Part shown: positions 1 to 16,000 of the stretch, piece by piece
How positions within the stretch are numbered: position 1 is the stretch's first letter
How the letters are laid out: each line of letters begins with the position of its first letter
Origin: Oopsacas minuta
Taxonomy: Eukaryota > Porifera > Hexactinellida > Lyssacinosida > Leucopsacidae
DNA: 64,000 bases
Reading direction: 5' to 3'
NCBI GenBank assembly: GCA_024704765.1
Contig: JAKMXF010000333.1
Span: 186,001 to 250,000 of the forward strand
Position numbers and translations under genes: made by a program
Notes under the pieces: generated by a model
The model's database searches: none
Seen by the model: only the letters and a program-made list of their open reading frames with translations
Told to the model about the DNA's origin: nothing

Positions 1-2
1 TC

Positions 3-1034
3 TCTCCCACACAACTGGATCCTACTAAAATTACAATTCAACAAAATTCAAACCAATCTGCGGGCAATTTCTTCAGACTTACTAGTTCAACTATTGTTGA
101 ACAAGCTCGTGATAATGATATAACTCTGACCATACCAGAAATAGATTTCCAAGTGATTCAAACACTTGCTCCACTAGGCCAGACACTCTCTACTACTTGG
201 CTTTCTGCAGAATCCGACTTCGTACGCGATAGATCTGGGAATGAGGTTGAAGCCATAAACCCCTCTTTTGCGATTAGCGTCTCGATCCACACGGCAGATT
301 TGATTCCACCATTCTTGACATCATTTTCTGTGGATATGAATGATGGGAGTTTATTTCTGACCTTTAGTGAACAAATACTTGGTTCCCCTATTCATTTAGA
401 CCTCTTCATTTTTCAAGAATCACAGGGAACTCACAGTAAGGAGCACCGTCTATCTTCTTCTAACGTTTCCGCTGTGGTAGACAATGTTATATCAATTATA
501 ATCTCCATAGACGATCTGAATATTATCAAGCAACAGTACCCTCTTTTCATTGATCTGAACTCAGCATTCATCCGAACTAATCAAGCTGCCGTATACGATA
601 TAGCTGACAATCCAAACACTATTTTAACTGAAGACTTTGCAATTCAAGCTTCCACTCTAGTGGTTGATATGATTAGGCCAACCATTCAAAATTTTACACT
701 TAACATTGAAGATTCTCAAATAATCTTTACTTTCTCTGAGACAATTAATGGAAGTAACCTCGATCCAATACAACTCACTCTAAGTAATGACCGAGGTAAT
801 GTAGCAATACGGTATGCTCTTACTGGCGGCATTTTGCAAGATGTGCTTCGTCCAATTATCACTCTTAACATCACTTCTACAGATCTTAACTTTATTAAGT
901 CACTTCCTCATTTGGCTACCAATATCGACAACACGTTTTTAGTAGTGGATGCAGATTTTACTTCCGATTTAGTTGGAAATCGAGTATTTTCATTTGGTAC
1001 CAATAATCCCATTCAGGCCATGGCAGTGATTGCT
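3..1034 (+). repeat. Super-repeat copy 0, 3' tail (phases 21-23)
   Basis: This is the last part of a 23-unit block whose beginning is upstream. It contains a truncated phase-21 unit (from 3, after its first hairpin), then full phase-22 and phase-23 units anchored at 333 and 702. The phase assignment follows from the cysteine unit that opens the next block at 1035. The truncated unit departs from consensus: it has no clear N-x-T-F and its tail reads D-R-S-G-N. The bulk of block 0 and anything before it cannot be seen. Confidence 0.85.
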
Positions 1035-4000
1035 GACGAAACTCGTCCATCACTATTTACATTTCAGTCATCTCTGGACTTGAACACTGGGATTCTATCT
1101 TTGTATTTCAGCGAGACGATGAATTCTAGTTCGTTTCAACTCGATAATATAATGCTAGTAAATGCCATTTCTTCCCCCTCCAATCAGTTATATTTATCTC
1201 CTGCAACTCTACAACCATTTTACAACACTGTGATTGTAAACATTACTCTACTACAAGAAGATCTTAACACTATAAAAGATTTATCTCTTTGCGATAATTC
1301 AAGTTCAAACAATTGTTTCATTTCGATTACCTCTGATTTGGCTGCAGATATGTTTGGTTTGGCTGTTAATCCTATCACCACCGCAGAAATTCTTGCTGTA
1401 ATCAATGACGTTACATCTCCTCAATTAGTCCAATTTGTTGAACTTAACCTAATGAATGGAACTTTGATATTAAGTTTCTCCGAAACCATTGATTTCTCTA
1501 CTTTAGATTCGTCTACAATTGTATTACAGAGCCTCTTCCAATCCCCGTTAAATAGTGTCACCCTTAGTGGAGCAGTTGCACAACAACTGTCTAAAAACGA
1601 AATACAGTTACAGTTATCTGTTGGAGATTTAGGATTACTCAAACTTGATAAATACGTATGTTTTACTCGTGGTAGTTGCTATATATTCGCTAATTCAGAT
1701 CTGATACAAGACAAGTCTGGGAATAGTTTTTCAAGTGTCCTAATGCTAGAACCAGGAATCCTTGTCCAATCGCTAATCCCTGACATCAGTGGTCCACTTT
1801 TAGACAGCTACAGTTTGGATTTAAATACTGGCATTATTCTAGTTACATTTGATGAACCTGTTGATATCAATTCTGATACCTTTCAATTAGATGGATTTTC
1901 ATTTGGCCCGAATACTGATTCAACTGATAGAATTACCCTTACATCTGGTATTGTGTCAAGGATATCAACGTTTGTTGTCTCTATACAACTGTCATTAGAG
2001 AATATTGACCTTCTCAAATCTTCAAGTTTCCTTAAATCGCGAAATGATACATTTTTGTTTATCCAGGCAGATTCTTTAACCGACCTAGCTCGTGCTGTTA
2101 ATCCAATCCTCGAGCAGAGCTTGGGATTACAAGTTTTTTCCTATCAACCGGACATTACTCCTCCTGATCTTAGCTCTTTTACCCTGGATCTATCCCTAAA
2201 TTTAATAATTTTCTCTTTCAATGAGCCCGTACTACGATCAAGCTTTAATTTCAGTAGAATAACCTTGTATGCTGATTGTAGCAATCTGTCATTCAGCAGT
2301 TATACACTTCAGGATGGTGCTTTCACATCTGAAACGGATCTAAGAAGTTCGGTTCTTACTGTAATTCTCACAATGGCCGACCTTATTGCTATAAAATCTA
2401 GCCTTCATCTTGGGAGAACTGCTTCAACCAGCAATATCATACTTTCTAAAAGTGCTGTTGAAGACGTAGCTCTCAACGAGCTCCAAATTACCAACTGCAC
2501 TGCTCCTGTGCTATTTATTCGTGATACCTCTCTGTTACAACTCTTGTCCTTTGCTATCGATATGAATCTAGGTACAATTAATCTCACCTTCAATGATGTG
2601 GTAGCTTCTTCCACTTTCAAAGCTGATGGGATTACTATACAATCAACTGCGGTTACAATTGAAGATTCTTTCCTGATGCTATCAAGGCAAAGTACAACTT
2701 CTACACTGAATAGCTTCATGATTACTGTTGATCTATCACCCATTGACTTCTTTAGGCTTAAGAATAATATTAGAATCGCTACGAATATTAATAACACTTT
2801 TCTCACTCTGCTTGCTTCCACTATAGATGATCCAACAAGTCAGGATGTGTTAGCAATAACAGACGGGAATGGTCTTCAAGCATCTATATTTAATTTGGAT
2901 AATACCCCTCCTGCCCTCTACTTTTTCACTTTAGATTTGAATCAGGGATTGATAGTTCTCACTTTCTCAGAGGCCATCAATATCACCACATTATTAGTTG
3001 AACAAATCTTCCTCTTGGAAACTTTGTCATCTGTATCTCCCCTGCAGCTAGACACTAGAACTTCCATTGCATCCCTTTCAGATGACGGTACGATTGCTTC
3101 CCTTTCCATACTAAATTCAGACTTGAATTCTATTAAACGAAGGCCAGACTTTGGCACCATGTCAAGTAACACTTTTATTAGTATTTTGGAAGGCACGGTT
3201 CTTGATTTCTTTGATAATCCTCTGATAGGAATTGAGACATCATCTGCTCAACAAGCTAACTCATTTGTTGAAGATCTCACCAAACCTCTCCTTTCTAGTT
3301 ACAGCATAGATATGGATTCAGGAATGCTTTCTTTATATTTTAGTGAGGTAATCAATTCTACTTCTCTCAATCCTACAGCTATATCATTGTCGGATTCTTC
3401 AAACTCCTCCGACATACTTGCTCACACTCATACACTATTTTCTGGAGATTTCCAAATTGGATTGTACACAGATTTTATCACTCTTCAGTTACCTCTCGAT
3501 GACATCTTAGCCTTACAGTTACTTAGAACAGTAGGAAGCGATCAATTTACCATTTTCTTATCTCATACTTCAAACCTAGTACTAGATATGAACAACAATC
3601 GAGCCTCTCCAATAAGTCGATTTAGTGGATTGATTCCTGATGGATATATCCCTGACACTACTAATCCGATATTAACTGGGTGGAATTTAGACATGAATTT
3701 GGGGAGTATCCAGATTCTATTCAACAAGGTGTTAGATGTGCCAGCTATAAATCTTACGCTTTTTACTATTCAGAATGCTTTTGCAACAGGTTTTGTACAG
3801 TTAACTGGAGGAAGCTTTTCATTGCTAGACTCTAATGATATTTCTGTTCTTTTGTCTTTGTCCGATCTTAACCAGATCAAAACCCTGGATTCTTTAGCAA
3901 TTGACATTGATTCAAGTTATATTACTTTACAACCTAACACTGTAACTGACACTAGAGGTTTAATGAACCCTGTCATCTCTCCACTCCAGGCTTCATCATA

Positions 4001-7000
4001 CATCGGTGACATGACTCCACCTTCCCTCACCAACCATATTTATGACTTGAATGAGGGTCTACTCACTCTTACATTCAATGAAGCAATTGTTATCACAGAT
4101 ATTACCGCTATATCAATCAAAAATCAATTCGGCACCAATTTGTCGATATCTACTAATACTTTATTTGAGCTATCAGATTTCAACTCTATACTAACAATAA
4201 ATTTCTCAAATGCAGAACTTAACCAAATCAAAGAAAATATTGGAGTATTGCCCATTTCTCTTGACATATTACCCGGAGGCATTGAGGATACTTTTAATCT
4301 TCAACTTTCATTTATTTCAAATGCCAGTAGTTTTATTCCTGACACAACTAGACCAAATCTGATTGGATTCCGTGTGGACACTGTAGCTAGCCTACTTGCT
4401 CTCACCTTTGATGAAATTATTGATGTTGCAACACTCGAATTAAACACTATAACACTTATATCATTTATCAATGCCTCTGACTACACGCTGGTTAGTAGCT
4501 CCATAGATAGTGTCGATGTCGACAATGCCGTTGTCTTTGTCCGACTTTCCAGCCAAGATACAGGCAGCATTTCCTTGTTAGGTGCAGACGCAACAGTCTC
4601 AAATATGACAGTGTTTGACCATGCAGGCAATAGACTTGTTCCTATTAACGTTGTTGACCTACGTTCTGGAAATGAGGGAATTGGCCCTGTAATTGTATCT
4701 TACTCACTCAACATGAATAATGGACGGCTAGTATTAACATTCACTGAAGAGGTTGCTGGGAACAGTGTGGATACAAGTGGTATAACATTACGTAATGGAC
4801 AGAGTGCTAGCGCTACTTCTTATGTACTCACTAGCGATTTCACACCCGGTCCAACTAACAGTTCAATAATTGTGATAGGTCTTTCCCAAACAGACATCGA
4901 TAATATCAATTCGCTTCCTAATTTAGCCAAGTCAAGGGACACCACTTTTATTACTTATACAGAACAATTTGCTACTGATATTGATGGCAACCCTACTGAC
5001 AATATTCCCATAAACTTGGCTATCAGGGTAGAAACTTTCACTCCTGATATCACAAATCCTACGTTAATCTATTTCTTACTCAATTTTACTGCAGAGACGA
5101 TGACTCTCGTCTTCTCTGAAACTATAAATGTGCTTACAGTAGATTACACTAAATTTACATTTCAAGACGCCTCGACAGCTAGCAACATTATTCTCACTCT
5201 AGGATCTAACCAGCAGACATTAACATCTAATTCCCCCACCTTATCTTTTGAATTCGATCAGAACGATTTAGATATGATATTTTTGCAGGATATTTGTACT
5301 AATTCCACTAATTGCTTCCTAAATCTGGGTAATGATGCTATTCGTGATACATTCTCTAATCCATTCATTCAAGACTTGTTATCTGTTACTTCTCTTGGTT
5401 TAATCCCTGATAGTAAATCACCTATTTTCGATAATTTTATTTTACTCAATTTCACTAGTGAAACTATTACTCTCAGTTTCGATGAAGCAGTAAATGTAGA
5501 GACCCTCGATCCTAGTGCTATAACTATACAGAACTCATTTGGACCCATACCAAACTTCGTTTCTTATCAACTTAAAGGAGGGTCCTCACTTACGCCAAAT
5601 GGTTCTCAAATAATAATATTATTACTCAAATCTGACCTTAACGAGTTGAAAAAGAGACACGACACATTATGTGTCCTTATTACTAATTGCTTTATACGTT
5701 TCTCAAGTGCTCTCATACGAGATATGAACAACAACCCTGTTGTTGCCCTTGGTGAAAGTATCCTGGATAATCCGAATGAACGAGCTGACAATATTGCTGA
5801 CGATGTTATCCCCCCTTCTCTTGAAGAATTTTCACTGAACATGAATCAGGGTATATTTAATCTTACATTTAGCGAGGTTGTTCAATTTGACTCTCTCGTT
5901 ACTCAACTTATAGTAATCCAAAACGCTCAATCTGGTACAAGTAGCGTTACCCTTTCTGCTATAACTCCTAGTAGCAGAATTACAACACAGATAGACACTC
6001 TTATTCAATTCGAAATGAACATTGATGACTTTACAAGATTGCAAGCAAATTTATTTTTGGCAAATGATATTAACGACACATATATCACTCACACTTCAGG
6101 TATGATCCTGGATGTTTTCGACAATAATGTCTCCCCGCGTTCAGACGGAGTGAATGCATTGCAAGCCTCCGTTGTAGTTAGAGACACGATTCCACCAGTT
6201 GTTGTCCAGTTCTCTCTATTAGACCTAGACTTAGGAACCCTTGTGATATCATTTACAGAGCCGATAAATGCTAATCAAGTTAACTTTGAGAAAATATCAA
6301 TCCTCTCAACTAACAGCTCATCTGCTCTTGCAATTATGTTCACCAATGGAACTGCTGCCCTATCTTCTGACTTCTCTTCTATTACTCTCACTCTTAACAG
6401 TATCGATCTCATAACTCTGAAACTTAGTGATCAAGTTGCCAGTAGTGTTTTGAATTCATATATAAGCATTTCACTTGGCGCGTTCACTGATACAGCTGGT
6501 AACCAGCTGTTACCTATCACAGCTGATCAGGCTCTTCGTGTTCTAGCATTTAATCCTGATGTCACACGTCCTGAACTAACACGCTTTGATTTAGATCTTA
6601 ATAGCGGAACCCTCACTCTATATTTTAACGATGTTGTACAACTTCTCTCTGTAAACCCAACCTCAATTACTCTCCAAAACAACAAGACTCTTAGTCCGGA
6701 ATCCTCTACTATTAGGATAACTGGTGGTTCAGCTACCACTATGGATAATTCTACGATTATTTTAACAATGATTAGTGTAGATCTGAACTTGATCAAAGCT
6801 AATTTGGAACTGGCTTCAGATGTTGATGACACTTTCATTTCTATTACATCTAATCTCATTTTAGATCTGTTTGACCAGCCAGTTACCTCGATTATTTCAT
6901 CCAATGCTTTGCAGGTTACAGGATTTATCAATGACACAGTATCACCAATCCTATCTTTATTTAGCTTTAACCTGGACCAAGGTTCGATACTTTTCATGTT

Positions 7001-10000
7001 CAATGAACCTGTGCTCATCACGTCCTTTGCACCTTCTCTTCTAACTGTTCAAAACATGGAGAACATATCTTCTCCCCTCTCTTATACACTTACTGGTGGT
7101 GGAACCAACGATCCACAAATATCCGGTGATTATTTTGTTTACACCCTTTCAGCGACAGATCTAAATTCAATCAAAGCTATCGGTAATCTTGCGACTGATG
7201 TAGTTGATACATATCTAAGTTTCCCACCAGAACTTATAACAGATACAAGCAATAATCTAATTATTCCTGCACCTCCTGATGATGCTTTCCTCAGTAGCTC
7301 ATTTATTGGGGATAACACTAGACCCCAGCTACTTTCATTTTCCCTTGATATTGACTTTGGAATCTTAACATTGACATTTTCTGAAACTGTTGATAATTCC
7401 TCAATCCGATTAAGAGATTTCAGGATCCAGGGAGGACAGAGTATCTCGGATCCTAATATTGCTCTCGATACAAGTCAACTTATGCCATTAAAACCTGAAA
7501 TACTTTTCACTGTCTATCTTAGTGTTGAAGACTTGAATGAGATAAAATTCACATCAACTGTTGCTGCTGATAACCAGACTACATTTCTCTCATTCCAAAG
7601 CTCCTCTGTCCTAGATTTGACTGGTAATGCAATCATACCTCACTTATCGGATGACGCTCTACAGGTCACTGATTATATCTCGGATAAAACATCTCCCACT
7701 CTTGTGAATGCTACCCTGGATATGAATTTAGGAATTTTGATGTTTACATTTGATGAACCTATAAATGTCTCAACTTTTAATGCATCTGCATTTATTTTAC
7801 AAAATACAGACAATGCTCTTTCCTTACTCATTACTGAAGGACACGTAATGCTTCTTAGTCTGCAGCTTTCTATCAACTCCGTCGTTGTGTTTTCAGACGT
7901 GACTACACTAGCATTAGAGTTTGTTCCATCAGATCTAGAATTTTTACAAGCTAACAACTTTACTTCCTCACTTGATGACTCTTATCTTGCTGTGTTACCT
8001 AATTCTTTGTTTGATCAGGCAGGAAACATGTTATCTCCAATTCCTGTTGCATCTGCTCGGAGAATAGGATTGTTTATATCAGATTCCCAACCCCCTCAAT
8101 ACACGAATGTCAGTCTGGATATGAATACTGGTGTTTTGACTCTAACATTTGATGAGATAATTAACCCTTATTCTGTAGAGATAAATACTATTACCTTTAG
8201 TAATCTACCTCTCCTCAACTCTATTGTCACTCAATATACTCTCACAGCTGCCAGAGTTAACCCTCTTTACTCTAAAGAGATATCTATCACCATTTCCAAT
8301 GAAGATTTAGATGAGCTAAAGATATTAACTGCTCTCACCACTTCATCATTGGACACTTATATTTTCATTCAATCAGGTACTGCTGCTGACACTAGTGGTA
8401 ATCAAGTAGATATTTCTGGAGCCGCCTACCATCAAGCAATTGATTTTACAACTGATTCAACTCCTCCTGTGCTTCTTGGATTTATTATTGAGACCTTAGG
8501 TCTGAATCTTGCAAACGTACAACTATATTTCTCTGAAACCGTTAATGCATCTAGTTTAATTATCGATGGAACAACTTTCCTTAACCAACCTTCCTTTTCT
8601 GCAGCCAAGAACTACTCATTAAATACAGGAAGCACTCTTAGTTCTGACTCAAACTTAATCCAAATAGAATTTGAAATTAGTGATATTGAATCATTGGTTG
8701 ACTTGGCCCCTATTGCAACCTCACTCAATTCTACTTTCTTAACATACCCTCCTAACTATGTAGCCGATATGTTTGGGAATTTTATTCTAGTTGATATTGT
8801 GGATTCTTTATCTGTAAGCATCGACGTAACACGTCCTAAAGTAGTTGGTTACACTCTTGACCTCACGACAGAAACTCTACTTCTCACATTTTCTGAGGCA
8901 ATTCGCCCTAGTTCAACTAATATTTCACTCATCACACTACAGGCATCACGTCATGTAACTGCACAACGATTCACACTGACGCAAGCAACTATATTCCTTA
9001 TTACAGATAATATCCTGGAGCTACAACTAGTTTTGGAAGATCTCAACGCAATAAAATCACTTACTTCTCTGGCTGTCAATGATGAGTCGACCTTTTTGGT
9101 GCTTTCTCGAGGAGTCATTGAAGATTCTGTGGGAATTCTCTCTCAAGCAATTTCTGTCTCGAATTCTCTACAGGTTACATCTTTCGTAGGAGATCATATA
9201 CGCCCGTCTCTTGAATCTTTTGATTTAGATATGAATGCTGGTCTAATTACGCTCTATTTCTCAGAAACTATTAATTCTACTTCGTTTGATTCAACTATGA
9301 TATCACTTCAGAACTTGGAGAATTCCGTGGTTTTGGGCATGTCCTATGTTCTATCTGGCGCTGATCTCCCTACACTCACTCCAAACAGCATTGTTTCATT
9401 TAGATTATTGAATAGGGATTTTAATGAAATAAAGAAACTATCGCTTGCCACAAGTAGAACGGACACATTTTTAACAATAAGCTCAATTGCCATTTTCGAT
9501 GTAAATGATAACCGCATCCGCCCAATTACATCAGTAAAAGCTCAACAAGTTTCAATTTATGTATCAGATACTAACCCTCCTTTACTTAACAGCTTTGACT
9601 TTGACCTCAATCAAGGCATCCTTACTTTGTCCTTCAATGAAACTGTTAATGTTTCAACTCTATCTATATCAAGTGTAGCTCTATTTGCCCTCAATACTAC
9701 ACATGCCCTTACAAGCAGCTATGTTGTTTCAGATAATTCTCCTGTTGTTATTATTCAATTATCAGAAGATGACCTTAACAGTATCAAGGCATTGCCCATA
9801 TGTACCTTGAGCATATCCCAGGATTGTTTCTTATCTTTTCCTGGCGGAACAATAAATGATATGGTTAGTATCGGTAATTTGGTATTCCCATCCAGCCAAA
9901 CATTCACATTATTCCTCAATGACACTACTGCACCTACTCTTGTTGATTTCGTTCAATTTAATCTTCTAGCTGGTTCTCTTGTGTTAAGATTTTCAGAGGT

Positions 10001-13000
10001 TATTAACATATCCTCTTTTAGAGTAGAATCTATAACTCTTCAGACTCTTTACAACAACCCCATTAGTGCTTATACACTTACATCCGGTGCATTTATCTTT
10101 GACAACAATGTCACTGTGATGGTTTCTCTTTCAAGGGAAGATCTCTTAGCTATTAAATTTGATAGTCATATCTGTAGGTACAGAGGTAATTGTTACCTCT
10201 ATGCAGATAGTTTATTAGTCACTGATTTCCAAGGAAATTCATTCTCGTTAGATGGATTTCCTCTTATTGCAACTAGCTTTATCTCGGACAACCTCCCGCC
10301 AGTGCTGGTCAATTCAACTCTTAACATGAATAATGGCACACTTACCCTCACATTTGATGAGCCTATCATGCCTGACACATTTTTGGTAAATGGCATAACT
10401 ATCCAAAGCCAAATAACTTCCCCTACTGACTTTTATCAGCTGACAAATGGCGTAATTTCTAACCCTAATTCCCTCGTTATCAAGATTGTTTTTTCATCTT
10501 TTGACCTCAACCATATCAAGAGAGCTAATATTACGTATTCGCAATTAGATACCTATATATCATTAGCTGCAGACACCATCAGAGATAATTCTATCGATGC
10601 ACTTGGTAATCAATTCACTAGCAGCGCTATTCGTGTAACAGAATTGATTCCTGATACCACTCCTCCTATTCTTCTTAATTTCGTATTGGATTTATTTGAA
10701 GAAATTTTAACTCTAACTTTTGATGAGCCAATTTTCCTTCCTGAATTCGAAATAAATGGATTGACCTTACGCTCTGGTTGTACAAACACAAGTCTTAATC
10801 TGACTTTGTCTGGTGGAAGCTTAGATCCTACAAGTGACTATCTTGTTGTTCCAATATTTCTTCTCTCTACAGACATATCATCAATCGTTGGTTTAATAGG
10901 GCTTGGTACCAATGAAAACAATACATACATCCAGATAGCGTCCAATACTCTAAGTGACTATTTCTACAATAGTCTTACATTTGTTCCTTGTCTTAAAACA
11001 GACACACATATTGCTGATAGCAACAGAATGACACTCCTTTCGTTTATCCTGAACATCAACTCTAGTACACTAACTCTTACCTTTGACGATGCTGCTGACA
11101 GTGCTAGTCTTGACGCTAGTGGCATTACCCTCCAGAATTCTGTTACTAGGATACCTTCTAAGTTTCACACTCTAACCTCTTCTTCCAGGACATCCTCTGT
11201 TCCGAGTGCTATTGTTGTTGTTAATATTTCACCTGGTGACCTATTTGCGATTAACACTATTGTTGACCTTGGACTTTCTCCTAATGATACCTTCCTCACA
11301 ATGCAAGCATCTACAATCGATGATCTCCTCGGGATTGATGTGTTAGCAATAACTGATGGTAACGCTCTCCCAGCATCTGAGGTAGTTCTTGACATGCAAA
11401 TACCTGTAGCTCAAGTATTTTCGCTAAATTTAAAGGACGGTTTGATACAAATACTTTTTACAGAACCTGTCAACCCTGATAGCCTGATATTTGCTGGACT
11501 TACAGGTAGTATCACCCTACAAGATTCATTTACTCTGCCTACAACCTCTCAACTCACGCTCACACCAACACCGAATGTTAGACGAGAGCAAGATGGCCTC
11601 ACGATCACTATTGTTCTTGTTCAAAGTGATCTCGATTTTATCAAAACTAATGCCATCCTTGGTACTCTGCTAACGAATACATTTTTATTTCTTCCTGAAG
11701 GAAGTATAAGTGATTTCTCTCAAAATGGAATTCAGGCAGCGACCTTATCTTCCTCAGAAATTATTGATGACGATGAAAGTCCATCTCTTATTTCTTTTAG
11801 TTTTGATCTCAGTGATGAAGCTCTCCTTTCCTTAACCTTCTCTGAAGCAGTAAACGCTAGTACTTTAGAAGTAACTAGTATTACAATAATGAATGACCCT
11901 GGTGTTGTTTCTAATACTCTCACTCTCTCCGGCGCTAACGGCTTTCTAGCTATACAGAGTGTTCTGAATATAACACTCCTTGATACAGATAAATATATCA
12001 TGCAACAGACAGAGAACTTTGCTACCTCAACTCAAGATCTATACATTACTTTTCCATCTTCTATGATACAAGATTTCTCAAAAAATCCTGTAATTGGGAT
12101 ATTACCAGACGAGGCTCTTCGTGTCTCTGAATTCATTCCTGATTCCTCACGTCCAGTTTTAGAATCCTTTTCTCTTAACTTATCCAGCACTCTATTAACA
12201 CTTACCTTTGATGATGTGATAGATATAAGTACTTTGACAAGTTCTTATATAACCCTCCATGCTGATGTTTTAGGATCTATCTCGTTTACCTTAACAGGTG
12301 GCCAACCAATAGGAACAGACTCAGAAGTAGTAGATATTTTATTGTTGTTCGAAGATGCTAATTATATAAAGTCTAACTCTAGCTTCGCTCAAACACCACT
12401 TTTTGTTTCTATCCCTACTACACTGGCTAATGATACGAATAGTAATCCAATCATACCAATATCTCTTCTTCCTTCTACCTCTGTAGTTCCAGACCTTATA
12501 CCTCCGGTTGTTTCTTCTTTCAGTGTCAATCTAAACATCACAGAACTCTCTCTCACTTTCAGTGAAATTGTGCAAATCGACACTCTTAATTTATCTACTC
12601 TAACTTTTCGCTCCAATACAGGAAGTGGTGAGCAATACAGACTTGAAGATCTATATCTAATTACCACCATTGACAGTCACATCATTAATATTTTCATCAG
12701 TCCTAAAGATATTCTTGCATTATCAATGTTCTCCTTCCTTGCTACTCAGAAAGATAATACCTACCTGCTCCTCGATAACAATCTCGTTTCAGACTTCAAC
12801 AATAATCCTTCACTTTCAGTAAGCACAGGCATGCAGGTGACCACATTTATTCGTGATACAATACGACCCTTTGTATTGTCTTATACTTTGGATTTATCTA
12901 CCAGAGAGATTGTGATATCATTTTCTGAGGCTATTCAGTTAGATACTCTCATAGTCTCTGCTTTTTCTATTCAAAACCAAGCTAGCAATGCTACAGTGGT

Positions 13001-16000
13001 ACAGAGACTCACCACTCCTCGTTCCCTACGATATGGCGCTGCATCAATACCCATTATCACGTTCAGTGATTATGACTTCAATATTTTGGTTTCTCAGCTA
13101 GCTTTAGCTGTGTCTGCCAACACAACATTCCTCACTATTGATTCTGCTGCAGTATTGGATAATTTTGACAATCCATCTGTTCCCTTGACTGAACCCAGCT
13201 TCAGTCCTACTACATTCACCCCAGACACCATTTCACCTACTTTATTCGAGTATACTCTCGATCTTAATACTGACTTTCTAACATTAACCTTTTCAGAGAC
13301 TATCAATTTATTTTCATTTGATTCCAATGCAATAGTTCTGCTTAGCGATAAAGCCGTTTCACCAACAACATCATATCGTCTCCAATTCCCTGGCTCATTT
13401 GAAAACTTCTCGACTGTTCTTGATTTGTATCTTGTCAGCCAGGACATTAATGCAATTAAGGCTGATTTTCAATTGGCTACTGCTATTGAAAATACTTATA
13501 TTTCTCATACCAGTCAGCTTGTTCAGGATATGAATGGTAACCCTATAGCTGAACGATTATTTGAAGATGCTCTTCAAGTATTTAATATCATTTTGGACAG
13601 TACTTCTCCTATATTAGAGAGATTTACTATTGATTTAGAACAAGGAATCATTAGCCTGTATTTTAATGAGCCAGTTAGATCTTCTTCTGCTTCTCCATTT
13701 GAATTAACACTCCAGAGTGAATCAGAGTTTTCAGTACCAGATGTTTCTACTTATATACTATCTCCTTCTACGACTGTAGTTTCTCAAAACAGCACAGAGC
13801 TGCGATTCAACCTTCTTCTCACTGACATACAGGGAATATTTCTGATTGATAATCTATGTTTCGAGATTGCTGATTGTTTCGTCACTTTCTCACAGGACTT
13901 GGTTACAGATACCAGTGGTAATAATGTAATTTCTATACCAAGGAGTAACGCATTCCCTGCTACCAATTTTACTGCTGACTCACAGAGACCTTCTCTTGCT
14001 CAATTTCTCAGCTTTGATTTTAATACTGGCCAGTTATCTCTATCATTTTCTGAGATTATCGATGCTTCCACTGCTAATGTAACACAAATCAGTCTCCGCA
14101 CAAACTCTAGACCAGATGCTCAAGGTGTAAATCTAAATGGTGGTAATACTTCTCTCATTGATGGTGTCATCCTCAATGTCACTCTCATTCCTACTGATTT
14201 AGATGATGTGAAGAGAAATTCATTATTGTGCCGACAAGATGTGAATTGCTTTATTCGCTTAACATCAGACTTTATCAGGGATATTTTTGGAAATTCTATT
14301 ACTGAAGTAGCTACTATATTATTTACTCCAACTGAACATGCTCTTGAAATTGTTAGTGACTCTTCCTCACCTCAACTTCTTGCATATTCTTTGGATTTGG
14401 ACAGCCTACTCTTAAATCTTACCTTTGATGAAGTAGTGAACTCCCCTACTCTTCGAGAGAGTGCAATTACTTTCCAAAACGATGTGGTTTCAGAAATCTC
14501 ATATACTTTAACTGGCGGCAACAGACTAACTCTTGGTGTAGAAACTGTTGTTGCTTTTCAACTGACTGTTTTAGACTCTATTTACATCAAGGCTATTAGA
14601 AATATTGCAACCAATATCAACGATACATTTATCAGTTATACTTCGGATCTAATAGTAGATGTAGGTGCTGGACCTTTTGGTACCTCGGCTAATGTTGTTC
14701 AAGCTAGATCTGATGGTCTTGCACTTAGAGCATCTAATTATTTACCTGACATCACAGCTCCTTCTGACTTTATTTTCGATTCTATTGATCTTGATCAAGG
14801 CACTCTTATTATTTCTGCTAACGAGCCCTTAAATAATGCGACATTAAATAGTACTATGCTAACTTTCCATTCTAACATAGCTGGTGATTCAACCTATCGG
14901 CTATCTCCCACTTCGGCTGTATATACGGATTTATCAACCAAACAACAGGTAGAGATTTCTTTAGATCCTCTTGATGTACAGTTTTTGAAACTTGATACTT
15001 CGCTTGCTAATTCTGCCCTCACCACCTTCTTAAGAATCTTGTCTAGAGGTATTACAGATGTTTCTGGTAATCCAAACAACAATACATTCATTTTACCAGT
15101 ACAAACCTATTTCGGTGATAGTACTCCTCCTTCTCTCACTGAATTTTCGTTAGATGCAGATTCTGGAGTTATCATACTTACCTTTAACGATATTATTCTT
15201 CCCAGTACATTCCAGCCTGACCGTATCACTGTTCAAAACAATGGCTCTCTCAGTAGTAGTCTCCCTGACAACCTCAAATACACACTAACTGGCGGAACAA
15301 CTAACAGTCCTAATGGCTATATTGTGAATTTCAATCTTACTGAGTTAGATTTCAATATTCTCAAAGCTAATCCAGAAATAGCTCTATCTAAAGATAATAC
15401 TTATCTTTGTATTACAGCAGAGGTGATATCTGACACAGCAGGAATCAATGCAATCGAGAATTGTCTTCAAGTTACTAATTTTACTGCTGACAATACACCA
15501 CCAGTGCTTCTAGCATTCACCCTGGATCTAAATATCTTTGAACTAACATTTAGCTTTTCTGAATCTTTGGATCCTGATTCTTTCCAGCCTCAACTCATCA
15601 CTCTATTGAATAATGTACAGAGTACTTTATCAACAGAGAATATCTCTCTTACCTCCGGACTCCTCCAACCCACTTCTCAACCCAATATCTACTTTGTTCA
15701 GATATCTCAATCAGATATAGATCGGATTAACCGACTCGCTGATTTAGCTACCATTAATTCTGATAATACTTACCTCATTGCCGGTTATAATGCGGTATCT
15801 GATGTTAGTGGTAATCCTCTTGTCGCCGTCGATCCAGAATCTTCTCTTAATGTGACGGGATACATATTCGATTTGATGCCACCAATTCTCAATAGCTTTA
15901 CAATTGATCTAAACACTGGCATTATAGTTATGTCATTTAACGAAGTTATATCTGCTTCAAGCCTTGTGCAGTCTAGAATAATCCTACAAGAATCTACCAT

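Larger units (their letters stand above)
1035..9566 (+). repeat. Super-repeat copy 1 (23 units, 8532 nt)
   Basis: Unit anchors (first-hairpin turn residue), phases 1-23: 1077, 1446, 1818, 2187, 2559, 2934, 3309, 3690, 4044, 4377, 4710, 5082, 5448, 5838, 6222, 6594, 6969, 7347, 7719, 8118, 8490, 8859, 9228. Each unit begins about 36 nt before its anchor at D-x-T-x-P. Phases 9 and 10 are short (333 nt each). Phase 1 has a longer cysteine spacing (C-x7-C) and two extra residues before its hairpin turn. Phase 4 has an additional cysteine pair, shared only with copy 2. Confidence 0.9.

Noticed and set aside
6527-7021. Antisense open frame of 164 codons, and many similar ones (for example 46886-47350, 36911-37357, 47540-47974)
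   Set aside because: Nearly all lie in one antisense register relative to frame +3 and follow its repeats; they are shadows of codon bias in the sense strand.
15411-15464. Two cysteines in the phase-16 unit of copy 2 (near 15413 and 15462) as another disulfide class
   Set aside because: Spacing and positions differ from the A/B pairs and I saw no counterpart in other phase-16 units, so a pairing is not supported.
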